DNA of 40,953 nt from an uncultured Bariatricus sp. (GTDB taxonomy: Bacteria > Bacillota > Clostridia > Lachnospirales > Lachnospiraceae). Positions 7,984 through 15,560 of this stretch are shown one piece after another. The DNA is taken from contig CAKRFP010000024.1 of assembly GCA_934320645.1 (NCBI GenBank), forward strand, positions 1 to 40,953, read 5' to 3'. The position numbers were made by a program, and so were the translations under genes. The notes beneath the pieces were generated by a model. The model searched no databases. It was not told where the DNA came from and worked only from the letters and a program-made list of their open reading frames with translations. Positions within the stretch are counted from its first letter, which is position 1; the number at the start of each line of letters is the position of its first letter.

Positions 7984-9093
7984 ATGAAATTAGAAAATTA
8001 TGAGGTGCATCTTCCGAATTATTCAATCGGGGATGCGATTTACGATAAAATCGGTCCGGTCTGTGAATCTTATGGAAAAACAATACTTGTGATCGGAGGA
8101 AAAAGAGCGCTTGAAGCTGCATTTGATAAGATCAAAGCGGCGGTAGATAAGACGAATCTGGAGATTATAGGAAAAGAACTTTATGGAAAAGACTGTACTT
8201 ATCAGACAGTAGAAAAGCTTCGGGAAATGCCGGTTTATCAAGAGGCTGACATGGTATTCGGAGTAGGAGGCGGGAAGGCATTGGATACGGTGAAGTGTCT
8301 GTGCATTACAGATGATAAGCCGGTATTCAGTTTCCCGACAATCGCATCAAATTGTTCTGCATGTACGTCAGTGTCGATCATGTATAACGAGGATGGTACG
8401 TTTCTGAAACCGAATTTCTTTGTGCGTCCGGTCATGCATGCATTTATCGATACAGAAATTATAGCAAAAGCACCGAGTCAGTATATGTGGGCAGGAATCG
8501 GCGATACTTATGCAAAATATTATGAAGCAACGATTTCATCAAGGGATGAGAGACTGGAACATTTCACATCGCTTGGTGTGGCAGTCAGCCTGATGTGCAG
8601 GAATCCGCTTCTGGAATATGGACCGAAAGCATTTGCAGATCATAAAAAGGGACTGTGTACATACGATGTAGAGCAGGTTGTTCTGGCGATTGTTGTGACA
8701 ACAGGAATTGCATCGATTTTCCTTACAAAAGATTTTACACCGGATTACAACAGCGGACTTGCACACGCGGTTTTCTATGCCCTGACGCAGTATCCGGTGA
8801 TCGAACAGTGTCATCTGCATGGAGAAGTGGTGGGATTTGGTGTACTTCTGGCACTTCTTGTAGATGGACAGGAGGAAGAATTTGAAAAAGTATATCAGCT
8901 GAATCGTGAGATCGGGCTGCCGGTATCTCTGGAACAGATTGAGATTACAGAGGATGAATGGAAAGAAAGCATGGAACGGATTCCGAAAATGTCGGATGTG
9001 GCACATTATCCATATGAAGTAACCCGGAAAATGCTGGAGGATGCAATGCAGAAACTGAGAGAAAGAGTCGGAAAGGATCAGAGCTATGAATAA
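7984..9093 (+). CDS. Iron-containing alcohol dehydrogenase family protein (glycerol-dehydrogenase-like)
   Basis: 369 residues. The N-terminal dinucleotide-binding half has VFGVGGGKALDTVK, the NAD(P)-binding signature of the GldA/DHQS-like branch of the iron-ADH superfamily. The metal ligands of the family appear as Asp174 (GIGDTYAKYYE), His261 (GLAHAVFYAL) and His279 (HLHGEVVGFG), so the enzyme is probably active with Zn or Fe. Substrate is uncertain: family members oxidise glycerol or related diols or reduce small carbonyl compounds. The stop overlaps the start of the next gene by 8 bases, implying translational coupling to a YkvI-like transporter that may carry its substrate (inference). 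No convincing promoter was found in the 7900-7983 gap. Confidence 0.85.
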   Translation: MKLENYEVHLPNYSIGDAIYDKIGPVCESYGKTILVIGGKRALEAAFDKIKAAVDKTNLEIIGKELYGKDCTYQTVEKLREMPVYQEADMVFGVGGGKALDTVKCLCITDDKPVFSFPTIASNCSACTSVSIMYNEDGTFLKPNFFVRPVMHAFIDTEIIAKAPSQYMWAGIGDTYAKYYEATISSRDERLEHFTSLGVAVSLMCRNPLLEYGPKAFADHKKGLCTYDVEQVVLAIVVTTGIASIFLTKDFTPDYNSGLAHAVFYALTQYPVIEQCHLHGEVVGFGVLLALLVDGQEEEFEKVYQLNREIGLPVSLEQIEITEDEWKESMERIPKMSDVAHYPYEVTRKMLEDAMQKLRERVGKDQSYE

Positions 9094-10228
9094 TAAGAAA
9101 TCCGCAGCTTCCTCAATGATTCTTGGGGTAGCATTTGTCTGGTTTACAACACATTTCGGGGGAGGATTTGCTTCAGGTGCGCAGATTTACAGTTATTATG
9201 TGCGTTATGGAATCTGGTGTCTTCTGATGCCGGTTCTGGCAATGGGATATAATGCCGTATTTTTTGCTTATTGTCTCCGGTTCGCGAGAAAACATGAAGT
9301 ATATGATTACCGGTCTTATAACAATGCGTTTTACGGGAAGTTTGCGCCGGTATTTTCCAATTTGTTTGAAGTGCTGTATATTTGTGTGATGTGTGTGGCT
9401 CCTGCAGTTGCATTTGCGACAGGCGGAGCGACCTTAAGTACCCTGACCGGACTTCCGTATCTGCTGTGTACGTTGATTATCGGTATATTTATCTTCGTTG
9501 TGGCAGTATTTGGAACAGATTTGGTGCGCAGGGTTGCATCGGTTCTGTCAGTCTGCATTATCGCAGGGCTTCTGATTGTGTACATTCCGAATATCATTGC
9601 CGGGGCAGGGCAGATTGCGGAGACTGCTTCGCAGATGACGGCAAATGGCGGATCCTTTGGAAAAGCACTCTATTCAGCATTCATTTACGGAACCTTCCAG
9701 CTGGCAAATGTGGCAGTATTTGTGCAGCATGCCAAGAGCTTTGAAAAGCCGGATGACGCGGTGAAAAGTATGGGAATCGGATGGATCATCAATGCGCTTA
9801 TGATGATCATGGTTGTGCTTGGGATTATGACTGTTTGTACCAAGCCGGAGATGAGCGAGGCGAGTGTCCCGACACTTTTTATGGTACAGTGCGGTGTTGG
9901 AAAAGGATTTATGATGCCGCTGATTTCTGTTTTGATCATTCTTGGAGCAGTATCTACGGCGGTTAATATGGTGGCTGCAATGGTGAAAAGAATCTGCAGT
10001 GGTCTTGATAAGGTGAAAAAAGAGACAGGAACGGATGAGAAAAGAAAAATCGGTACAAAGGAAATTGTGGCAGCATTTATCTGCTGTGTTGTAGATTTCG
10101 GAATCGCACAGTTCGGGCTTCTGACACTGATCCAGAAGGCTTACAGTGTGCTGGCATATCTTGCGATTCCGGTCATTCTGATTCCGTATCTGATCCATAT
10201 GGCAGTGACCAGATTTGATACGAAGTAA
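9086..10228 (+). CDS. YkvI-like multi-pass membrane transporter
   Basis: 380 residues with about ten to eleven hydrophobic helices and a unique early segment, THFGGGFASGAQIYSYYVRYG, with a Gly-rich break typical of the first helix of LeuT-fold carriers. The best match I recognise is the YkvI family, related to amino-acid and branched-chain carriers; the substrate is not known. It begins inside the last codons of the dehydrogenase gene, so the two are one transcriptional and translational unit. A charged loop (residues about 310-330) precedes the last helices. No clear terminator follows, so transcription may run into the DUF3841 pair. Confidence 0.75.
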   Translation: MNNKKSAASSMILGVAFVWFTTHFGGGFASGAQIYSYYVRYGIWCLLMPVLAMGYNAVFFAYCLRFARKHEVYDYRSYNNAFYGKFAPVFSNLFEVLYICVMCVAPAVAFATGGATLSTLTGLPYLLCTLIIGIFIFVVAVFGTDLVRRVASVLSVCIIAGLLIVYIPNIIAGAGQIAETASQMTANGGSFGKALYSAFIYGTFQLANVAVFVQHAKSFEKPDDAVKSMGIGWIINALMMIMVVLGIMTVCTKPEMSEASVPTLFMVQCGVGKGFMMPLISVLIILGAVSTAVNMVAAMVKRICSGLDKVKKETGTDEKRKIGTKEIVAAFICCVVDFGIAQFGLLTLIQKAYSVLAYLAIPVILIPYLIHMAVTRFDTK

Positions 10229-10343
10229 TGAGAGAATAAAGGGAAAAGAGGACAAAAGATACCAATCGGTGTTATAGTAAATGTAAGTATGGTGTCAGTT
10301 ACCTTTGGAGTACTTATATTTTACCATTAGTGGGGTGATTGGA

Positions 10344-10901
10344 ATGGCAAAGATTACAGTGTGGTCAAAGCAGCATGAAAATGTCTGGAAAGTTCTTCGG
10401 GAGACCGGACGATATACGGTAAAGCGAGAGTATATCATAAAAGATCTCAAAGAACATTCAGAGCTGGTTCTGGATGCTTACGAATGGCTGGTCAAGAACG
10501 GACCGGACTACGGGAACAAACCGGCGGATGTGGAATTTCCGGTATGGGTATCCTTCAGGCAGGATGCAACGATGCTTCCAGAAAAAGGAAGAGTGATCCT
10601 GGAACTGGAGATCGAAGAATCCCTGATTACCGGAGTGAATTTCACAAAATGGGGAATGATCCTCAACTATTCCTATATTCCGGCAGACAAGGCGGATGAA
10701 AAGCGGCACAAAGAGCTTCTGGAAGCCTATGGAGTCAGCGACACGCAGGCGTATATGTCGCAGTTCTATCCGGAGATCAAACGGGAGATCCGGGAGAGCT
10801 GGAAGAGGCTTTTTGATGATGACATTCAGATCGGAAGTGATGGATGTTATGGAAACATCTGGGAGGTGCGAAGAGAATGGGTGAAAAATGTAATACAATA
10901 A
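10344..10901 (+). CDS. DUF3841 protein, first of a tandem pair
   Basis: 185 residues, soluble, no signal. It has the features I associate with DUF3841: an ITVWSKQ-like N-terminal strand, a central KPADVEFPVWVSF segment, FYPEIKREIRESWKRLFD, and a terminal WEVRREWVKNV. Function unknown. The ATG at 10344 is preferred to the TTG at 10305 because GGGGTG lies about seven bases upstream. The next gene starts within its last 25 bases and is a diverged paralogue; a weak promoter-like TATAGT is at 10273-10278. Confidence 0.72.
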   Translation: MAKITVWSKQHENVWKVLRETGRYTVKREYIIKDLKEHSELVLDAYEWLVKNGPDYGNKPADVEFPVWVSFRQDATMLPEKGRVILELEIEESLITGVNFTKWGMILNYSYIPADKADEKRHKELLEAYGVSDTQAYMSQFYPEIKREIRESWKRLFDDDIQIGSDGCYGNIWEVRREWVKNVIQ

Positions 10902-11449
10902 CCTTATATGCATCACAGGCAGACCCAGTAATCGAAGCAATTGAGCGGGATGGCGTGTGCTATTCCAAAGAGGCGTATGTGCGGAAAAAATATCAGGAGA
11001 GTGCAAAGATTTTCACAACAGCCTATTCCTGGTTTGTGCGTGAGATGGAGAAATATGTGAAGAAACCGGATGGTGCGGAGTATCCGTACTGGGCATTCCG
11101 TGAAGCCTATAATGTGGATCAGTCGATGGGCGGCAACTTTCTGACACTGGAAGTACCATTGGATGAAGTTCTGCTTTTTGATATGTATGACTGGAATAAG
11201 ATTCTCTGTCTCAAATATATTGGGGAAGATGAAAAAGATGAGAAGCAGTTCCAGGAGCAACTGGAGATGTATGGGATCAAAGAGATGGATGCGGTGTTGA
11301 GTAATTTTTATCCGATGCAGAAGCAGCAGATCCTGAAAAGCTGGCAGCGCCTGACGCGGTATCATGAGGAAGTGATACATGGAAATACAGAGCTTGTGAG
11401 GAATGTACAAGCAGGACTCTGGAGAATAAAAAAGGAGTGGATCAGATAG
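10877..11449 (+). CDS. DUF3841 protein, second of a tandem pair
   Basis: 190 residues. It shares with its neighbour the ITLY start, the KPDGAEYPYWAF segment, the NFYPMQKQQILKSWQRL motif and the WRIKKEWI end, but identity is low, so the duplication is old. GGAGGTG about nine bases upstream supports ATG 10877, within the end of the first copy, so the two are translationally coupled. The next ORF begins immediately after its stop codon. Function unknown. Confidence 0.72.
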   Translation: MGEKCNTITLYASQADPVIEAIERDGVCYSKEAYVRKKYQESAKIFTTAYSWFVREMEKYVKKPDGAEYPYWAFREAYNVDQSMGGNFLTLEVPLDEVLLFDMYDWNKILCLKYIGEDEKDEKQFQEQLEMYGIKEMDAVLSNFYPMQKQQILKSWQRLTRYHEEVIHGNTELVRNVQAGLWRIKKEWIR

Positions 11450-11803
11450 ATGAAAGTATTGGTATACAGAAAATGCAGCACCTGTAAGAAGGCGCTGAAA
11501 TGGCTGGGGGCGCATGAGATTGGATTTGAGGAACGGGCAATCGTGGAGGAAAATCCAACCTATGAAGAACTGAAGGAATGGCATGCGATGAGTGGGTTAC
11601 CGCTGAAAAAGTTTTTTAATACAAGTGGGATGTTTTATAAGCAGATGCAGTTGAAAGACAAGCTTCCGACGATGACGGAAGATGAGCAGTTAAAGCTGCT
11701 GGCGACAGATGGCATGTTGGTGAAAAGACCATTTGTAGTTGGGGACGGATTTGTACTGACCGGGTTTAAAGAAAAAGAATGGGAAGAAAAATTGTTGAAG
11801 TAG
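11450..11803 (+). CDS. ArsC/Spx-family thioredoxin-fold protein
   Basis: 117 residues, usual length for the ArsC/Spx/YffB family. The redox motif is Cys10-Ser-Thr-Cys13 near the N-terminus, followed by the family pattern EERAIVEENPTYEELKEW, and KRPFVVGDGFVLTGFKEKEW near the C-terminus (Arg next to the cis-Pro region). True arsenate reductases and Spx-type RNA polymerase regulators are hard to separate by eye; no ars genes are nearby, so a generic thiol-disulfide or Spx-like role is as likely. The start follows the previous stop directly, giving a three-gene operon with the DUF3841 pair, closed by the terminator at 11812. Confidence 0.85.
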   Translation: MKVLVYRKCSTCKKALKWLGAHEIGFEERAIVEENPTYEELKEWHAMSGLPLKKFFNTSGMFYKQMQLKDKLPTMTEDEQLKLLATDGMLVKRPFVVGDGFVLTGFKEKEWEEKLLK

Positions 11804-11811
11804 TGGGGAAG

Positions 11812-11840
11812 ATGAGTGCTGTAAAAGGTGCTCATTTTTT
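11812..11840 (+). terminator. Intrinsic terminator after the ArsC/Spx-like gene
   Basis: ATGAGTGC (11812-11819) pairs with GTGCTCAT (11828-11835), two of the pairs G-U, followed by TTTTTT. Confidence 0.8.
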
Positions 11841-11880
11841 ATTCTGCTTGTAAAGAATGTGTAAAAAATATAATTAAGGG

Positions 11881-11909
11881 TTGACATTCCAAAGCAGATA
11901 GAATATACT
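11881..11909 (+). promoter_or_regulatory. Consensus promoter of the poly-cysteine leader operon
   Basis: TTGACA at 11881-11886, exactly 17 bases, TATACT at 11904-11909. Transcription should begin near 11916. A small AACCTA/TAGGTT hairpin (about 11930-11950) lies between it and the leader ORF. Confidence 0.9.
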
Positions 11910-11974
11910 TTCAACCATAAAACATATTAAACCTACTAAATATATAGGTTATAAAGGAAAAGGAGGAGATAATT

Positions 11975-12109
11975 ATGCGAAACTTAGCAAATAACATGAA
12001 GGGAGAAAATAAGATGATGTGTTGTTGTTGCTGTATGTCCGGGCATTTGAATACAGTTTATTTTTCGTATACATTATGTGCTCCTGAGAATGAGAATTTG
12101 AAGGAATAG
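11975..12109 (+). CDS. 44-residue leader peptide with five consecutive cysteines
   Basis: Short ORF missed by length cut-offs. AGGAGGAG lies about seven bases upstream of ATG 11975. Residues 16-20 are five Cys in a row (codons at 12020-12034: TGT, TGT, TGT, TGC, TGT), flanked by Met-Met before and Met-Ser-Gly-His after; a sixth Cys is at 35; the stop is at 12107. No signal peptide or membrane helix is visible. The Cys run in an ORF placed between a strong promoter and a strong terminator marks it as a regulatory leader peptide whose translation senses charged Cys-tRNA (inference). Poly-Cys leader ORFs acting as cysteine attenuators are known from mycobacteria; I know of no described clostridial equivalent. 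A secreted or metal-binding mini-protein is the alternative. Confidence 0.8.
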   Translation: MRNLANNMKGENKMMCCCCCMSGHLNTVYFSYTLCAPENENLKE

Positions 12110-12166
12110 AAGAAGGACGTAGATTTTTCTGGCAGGTACTGTATGGATGCGGTACCTGCCATTTTT
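12031..12166 (+). promoter_or_regulatory. Candidate cysteine attenuator (trp-like segments 1-4)
   Basis: Segment 1, 12031-12036 (CTGTAT, over the last Cys codons), pairs with segment 2, 12051-12056 (ATACAG). Segment 2 extended by one base (12051-12057) pairs perfectly over seven bases with segment 3, 12138-12144 (ACTGTAT), which overlaps the top and loop of the terminator; GCAT 12043-12046 can add four pairs with ATGC 12147-12150. The terminator (segments 3 and 4) is 12130-12139/12152-12161. A ribosome stalled on the Cys codons would mask segment 1 and favour 2:3. Confidence 0.7.
12130..12166 (+). terminator. Strong terminator between the leader peptide and the GST-like gene
   Basis: TGGCAGGTAC (12130-12139) pairs perfectly with GTACCTGCCA (12152-12161) around a 12-base loop, followed by TTTTT. 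It lies 21 bases after the leader stop codon. Confidence 0.92.
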
Positions 12167-12207
12167 ATTTACAGGGAACTTACAAAGAATGGATGTTATG
12201 GTAAATC

Positions 12208-12292
12208 AAGGCACTATACGCCGAAAAAGCAGAGGATCACAAGCGACTGAATTTGGCGTGAGAGTGTGCTTTGGCACATTCAGTTAAATTTA
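12208..12292 (+). repeat. Dispersed intergenic element, copy A
   Basis: Shares AAGGCACTNTNNGC, AGAGGA, CAAGCGACTG, TT-GG, GAGAG and TGTGCT in order with copy B at 22943-23040, allowing gaps. It contains an 8-bp hairpin, 12262-12269/12274-12281, also found nearly unchanged (17 of 20 bases) at 20470-20489. It sits in the 5' untranslated region of the next gene. Confidence 0.6.
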
Positions 12293-12311
12293 ACAGGAAA
12301 GGAAAACAAAG

Positions 12312-13310
12312 ATGAGTGAATATAAAGCAAATGTAAAAAGTGAAATTGATGAAAAAGGAAGATTTATCCGCCAGGGGAATTTATTTACAACCCCTTTTGG
12401 AGAGAAAGAAGGAGAATTAAAAGCAGAGCCGGAACGGTACAAATTATACTGGGCAAAGGGCTGCCACTGGTCGAACCGGGCGTCTATCGTAAGAGAACTT
12501 CTGGGACTTGAAGATGTGATCGAAGCAGATATCGTGGACAGCGAATTTAATGGAAAGACAAATGCATGGAAACTTCCAACTGAGACAGACGGTCCGGATC
12601 CGGAGACGGGGGTAACATTTTTATACGAATTTTATGAAAATGCATTGCCGGGATTTGCAGGAAGAGCAACCGTTCCTTCTCTGGTAGATCTGACGACAAA
12701 AAAGGTAGTCAATAATGATTACCATCACCTGACAAATTATTTTGAAGTCAATTTCAAACCATTCCAGAAAAAAGATGCACCGGATCTATACCCGGAGGAA
12801 CTCAGGGATGAAATTGACCGGTTAAATGAATGGCTGTTTCCAAATATCAATAACGGGACTTACCGGATGATGTTTGCAAGATCTGTTGAAGCTTATGACG
12901 AGGCAGCAGCAGACTTCTGGGGAGGACTGGATTATCTGGAAGAAAGACTGGAAGGACAGAGATTTTTATTCGGAGATTATGTGACAGACAGTGATATCCG
13001 GTTATTTGTAACACTTGTGAGACTGGAAACCTGCTATTACCGTTTCCTCGGACCGGTCGAAAAAGGACTCAGAGGATACAAAAATCTCTGGGAATACAGC
13101 AGAGATTTATATGAAATTCCGGCATTTAAGAATAATACATATCTTGCAGACCTGGCAAGAGATTACGGGGTAAATGAACCGGCAACCGGATCTTTTATTC
13201 CATACAATGAGCGTTTCTGGGATCAGGCAGATTTCGAGAAAAAATGGTCTGAACCGCAGAACAGAAGAAAACTCAGCAAGACACCGGGACAGAAATTTTT
13301 AATTCATTAA
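12312..13310 (+). CDS. Glutathionyl-hydroquinone-reductase-like GST (Xi class)
   Basis: 332 residues. An N-terminal thioredoxin-fold half carries GCHWSNRASIVRELLGLE, aligning with the CPWAHR catalytic segment of YqjG/Xi-class glutathione S-transferases, with Cys51 as the presumed nucleophile. The all-helical GST C-domain follows (ERLEGQRFLFGDYVTDSDIRLFVTLVR is the conserved helix pair). Known enzymes reduce glutathionyl-hydroquinones; most Lachnospiraceae are not thought to make glutathione, so the natural thiol partner may be cysteine, persulfide or dietary glutathione (inference). AGGAAAGG is about nine bases upstream. It is the first gene after the poly-Cys attenuator and is followed 44 bases later by an amino-acid binding protein. 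Confidence 0.85.
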   Translation: MSEYKANVKSEIDEKGRFIRQGNLFTTPFGEKEGELKAEPERYKLYWAKGCHWSNRASIVRELLGLEDVIEADIVDSEFNGKTNAWKLPTETDGPDPETGVTFLYEFYENALPGFAGRATVPSLVDLTTKKVVNNDYHHLTNYFEVNFKPFQKKDAPDLYPEELRDEIDRLNEWLFPNINNGTYRMMFARSVEAYDEAAADFWGGLDYLEERLEGQRFLFGDYVTDSDIRLFVTLVRLETCYYRFLGPVEKGLRGYKNLWEYSRDLYEIPAFKNNTYLADLARDYGVNEPATGSFIPYNERFWDQADFEKKWSEPQNRRKLSKTPGQKFLIH

Positions 13311-13354
13311 AAAGATTATTATAAAAAGAGTGCGATAGCAGGGAGGAAAAGATT

Positions 13355-14224
13355 ATGAGAAATGTAAAAGCAATTCTGGCACTTGGACTGGCGGCAGTCA
13401 TCGGAGTGACAGCGACAGGCTGCGGAAAAAAGGCTGCGGCAGCAGATGATAGTGCAAAAGATACAAAGAAAAAGATTACCATCACAGCAGCAACAGGAGG
13501 AAGTCCAAAACCATATATTTACGTAGATGAAAATAATAACCCGACAGGTTATGACATTGAGGTTTTAAAAGCAGCATTTGAAAAACTGCCACAGTATGAT
13601 CTGGAATTTCAGGTTACAGATTTTGGATCTGTATTTTCCGGGTTGAACAGCGGAACGGTGCAGATCGGAGTCAATAATTTTTCTTATAACGAAGAACGGG
13701 GCAAATCCTATTTGTATTCTTATCCGTATGATAAAATCGGATATGTATTTGTGACAAAGGAGGGAAGTACGCCAATTACATCATTTAAAGAGGCAGCCGG
13801 AAAGACAACAGAAGCAAGTACAGGAGTCAGCATTACCAATGCGCTTGAAGAATGGAACAAAGAATATCCGGATCAGGCAGTTCAGATTACTTATTCGGAG
13901 AGTGATACAGCAGTAAAATTACAGAAAATAGAAGAAGGAAGTGTTGATTTCGGAATTATCGATCTTGCGATGTTCAATGCTTATCAGGAAGAATACCAAT
14001 ACAAAATTCAGGCAAATGAAGTGTCGGAAGAAGATGCCAAGAAAATTGCAGATAATCTGTATGCTTATTATGTTCTTCCAAAGGATGAAGAGGAGTTGAG
14101 AACAGAACTTGATAAAGCACTGAAAGAATTGAAAGATGACGGAACACTTACGAAACTGAGTAAGAAATGGTTTGGACAGGATACGGCTCCGGAAGAGGAT
14201 CGATTTGAAAAAACGATAAACTAA
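13355..14224 (+). CDS. Amino-acid (probably cystine) ABC transporter substrate-binding lipoprotein
   Basis: 289 residues. A lipoprotein signal ends at Cys23 (ATGC box), then a short Ala/Lys/Asp linker and a solute-binding family 3 fold. Lobe 1 has PKPYIYVDENNNPTGYDIEVLKAA and GSVFSGLNSGTVQIGVNNFSY; the crossover region is EASTGVSITNALEEWN; the end is LKELKDDGTLTKLSKKWFG, the family's usual last helix. The overall pattern is that of cystine/polar amino-acid binders (TcyA/TcyJ-like). No permease or ATPase gene follows, so it is an orphan receptor that must dock on a transporter encoded elsewhere. GGGAGG lies about eight bases upstream. Cystine is inferred from the upstream Cys-codon leader as well as from sequence style. 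Confidence 0.82.
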   Translation: MRNVKAILALGLAAVIGVTATGCGKKAAAADDSAKDTKKKITITAATGGSPKPYIYVDENNNPTGYDIEVLKAAFEKLPQYDLEFQVTDFGSVFSGLNSGTVQIGVNNFSYNEERGKSYLYSYPYDKIGYVFVTKEGSTPITSFKEAAGKTTEASTGVSITNALEEWNKEYPDQAVQITYSESDTAVKLQKIEEGSVDFGIIDLAMFNAYQEEYQYKIQANEVSEEDAKKIADNLYAYYVLPKDEEELRTELDKALKELKDDGTLTKLSKKWFGQDTAPEEDRFEKTIN

Positions 14225-14230
14225 AAAGAA

Positions 14231-14270
14231 AAATAACGGGTAACTCAATGAAAAGAGGAACCCGTTATTT
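14231..14270. terminator. Bidirectional terminator between convergent genes
   Basis: AAATAACGGGT (14231-14241) pairs perfectly with ACCCGTTATTT (14260-14270), with T-rich sequence on either side for both strands. It separates the + strand binding protein from the - strand MFS gene. Confidence 0.85.
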
Positions 14271-14271
14271 T

Positions 14272-15453
14272 TTATTCGGATTTTTTTGATTTTATTAGAC
14301 CAAGGAGCAGAACGGCCGGAAAAATAATGGCTGCGAAAATCCCGGTTTTCAGGCTGCCACCGGTGTAGGAAGATACCAGACCTGCAAGCGTCGGACCGCC
14401 GGAACATCCCAGATCTCCGGCAAGTGCAAGGAGGGCAAACATTGTTGTGCCGCCACGTGGAATAGAGACGGATGCGGTGCTGAAAAGTCCCGGCCACATA
14501 ATTCCAACGGAGAATCCGCAAAGCGCACATCCAAAAAGGTTCAGCGCAGGAAATGGAAGAAGGGAAATACATAAATAGGAAAGAATGCAAAGAATGCAGC
14601 TTCCTCTCATGAACAGATCCAACCGGATCTTGTCTCCGTATTTTCCGTAAAGCAGCCGGGAAGCCCCCATGCAGGCTGCAAAGGTAAGAGGACCGGCCAG
14701 GTCGCCGAGTGTTTTGGAAATGTGCAGGCTTGTCTCGGCAAAAGTGGATGCCCATTGGCTGACAGCCTGTTCGCTGGCACCGGCACATGTCATCATAAGC
14801 ATTAACATCCAGAAGATTTTAGATGTGCACAATTCTCTGAGTGAAAGTCCCTTTTCACCTTCTTCGTGAAGGGAGTAGATTGGTACATTTCCGAAGAAGA
14901 AAGTGTTAAATATTGGGATGACAGCCCATATAAGTGCGAGGATTTTCCAGTGCGATATTCCGAAAAACCAGAAAAATGCGGTTGATAACAGAACAACGCC
15001 CACGTGCCCCCAACAGTAAAAGGAATGCAGGAGACTCATTGCTTTTTCTTTGTTATCAGTAGGGCAGGCTTCAATGATCGGGCTTACCAGTACTTCGAGA
15101 AGTCCACCGCCGATCGCATAAATGATAACTGCGATTACAAGTCCGGTATAAGGGGAAGAAAAAAATTCCGGAAGAACGGTGAGTAATATCAGTCCTGCCG
15201 CAGAAAGGATATGCGCAATTAAAATAGAAATGCGGTATCCGATCCTGTCGATGAAGAATGCGGATAGAAGGTCGACAAACAGCTGAATGATAAAGTTGAG
15301 CGTGATCAAAAAGGTAATTCGTTCCAGTGAAATATGGTAATTATTCTGGAAAGTAACAAAAAGAAGAGGAACGAAATTATTTACGATAGCCTGAACGATG
15401 TAACCAATAAAACAGGCGTAGATGGTCTGCATATAATTTGTGTTATTTTTCAT
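14272..15453 (-). CDS. MFS transporter
   Basis: 393 residues, about twelve helices in two six-helix halves. The loop between helices 2 and 3 has DLLSAFFIDRIGYRISILIAH, a version of the MFS signature motif (D-x3-D-R-x-G), and a cytoplasmic loop separates the halves near residue 200 (SLHEEGEKGLSLRE). The substrate is unknown; the fold class resembles FucP/sugar-type and drug-type carriers. GAAAGGAG (on the - strand) is about eight bases from the start. It is divergent from an AraC-family regulator gene 107 bases away, which probably controls it. Confidence 0.85.
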   Translation of the reverse strand: MKNNTNYMQTIYACFIGYIVQAIVNNFVPLLFVTFQNNYHISLERITFLITLNFIIQLFVDLLSAFFIDRIGYRISILIAHILSAAGLILLTVLPEFFSSPYTGLVIAVIIYAIGGGLLEVLVSPIIEACPTDNKEKAMSLLHSFYCWGHVGVVLLSTAFFWFFGISHWKILALIWAVIPIFNTFFFGNVPIYSLHEEGEKGLSLRELCTSKIFWMLMLMMTCAGASEQAVSQWASTFAETSLHISKTLGDLAGPLTFAACMGASRLLYGKYGDKIRLDLFMRGSCILCILSYLCISLLPFPALNLFGCALCGFSVGIMWPGLFSTASVSIPRGGTTMFALLALAGDLGCSGGPTLAGLVSSYTGGSLKTGIFAAIIFPAVLLLGLIKSKKSE

Positions 15454-15479
15454 TTTATAAAAACTCCTTTCAAAATAGC

Positions 15480-15509
15480 ACTATATCACATTGAAGAGGT
15501 GGATGTCTT
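15480..15509 (-). promoter_or_regulatory. Possible promoter of the MFS gene
   Basis: On the - strand, AAGACA (15504-15509), 18-base spacer, TATAGT (15480-15485). Weak -35; its upstream edge overlaps the -35 box of the divergent AraC promoter, so the two may exclude each other. Confidence 0.35.
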
Positions 15510-15537
15510 GACGAATATCGCAGAAACATAGTACAAT
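15508..15537 (+). promoter_or_regulatory. Promoter of the AraC-family regulator
   Basis: TTGACG (15508-15513), 18-base spacer, TACAAT (15532-15537), leaving a short leader of about 20 bases. Confidence 0.65.
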
Positions 15538-15560
15538 ATCTTCAAAACACAAAAGGTATA

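Noticed and set aside
9674..10255. 193-residue minus-strand ORF
   Set aside because: Fully antisense to the YkvI-like transporter; composition (His/Cys-rich) is that of an out-of-frame shadow.
13919..14788. 289-residue minus-strand ORF
   Set aside because: Antisense to the binding-protein gene and out of frame with the real MFS gene; lysine/arginine-poor shadow with no family resemblance.
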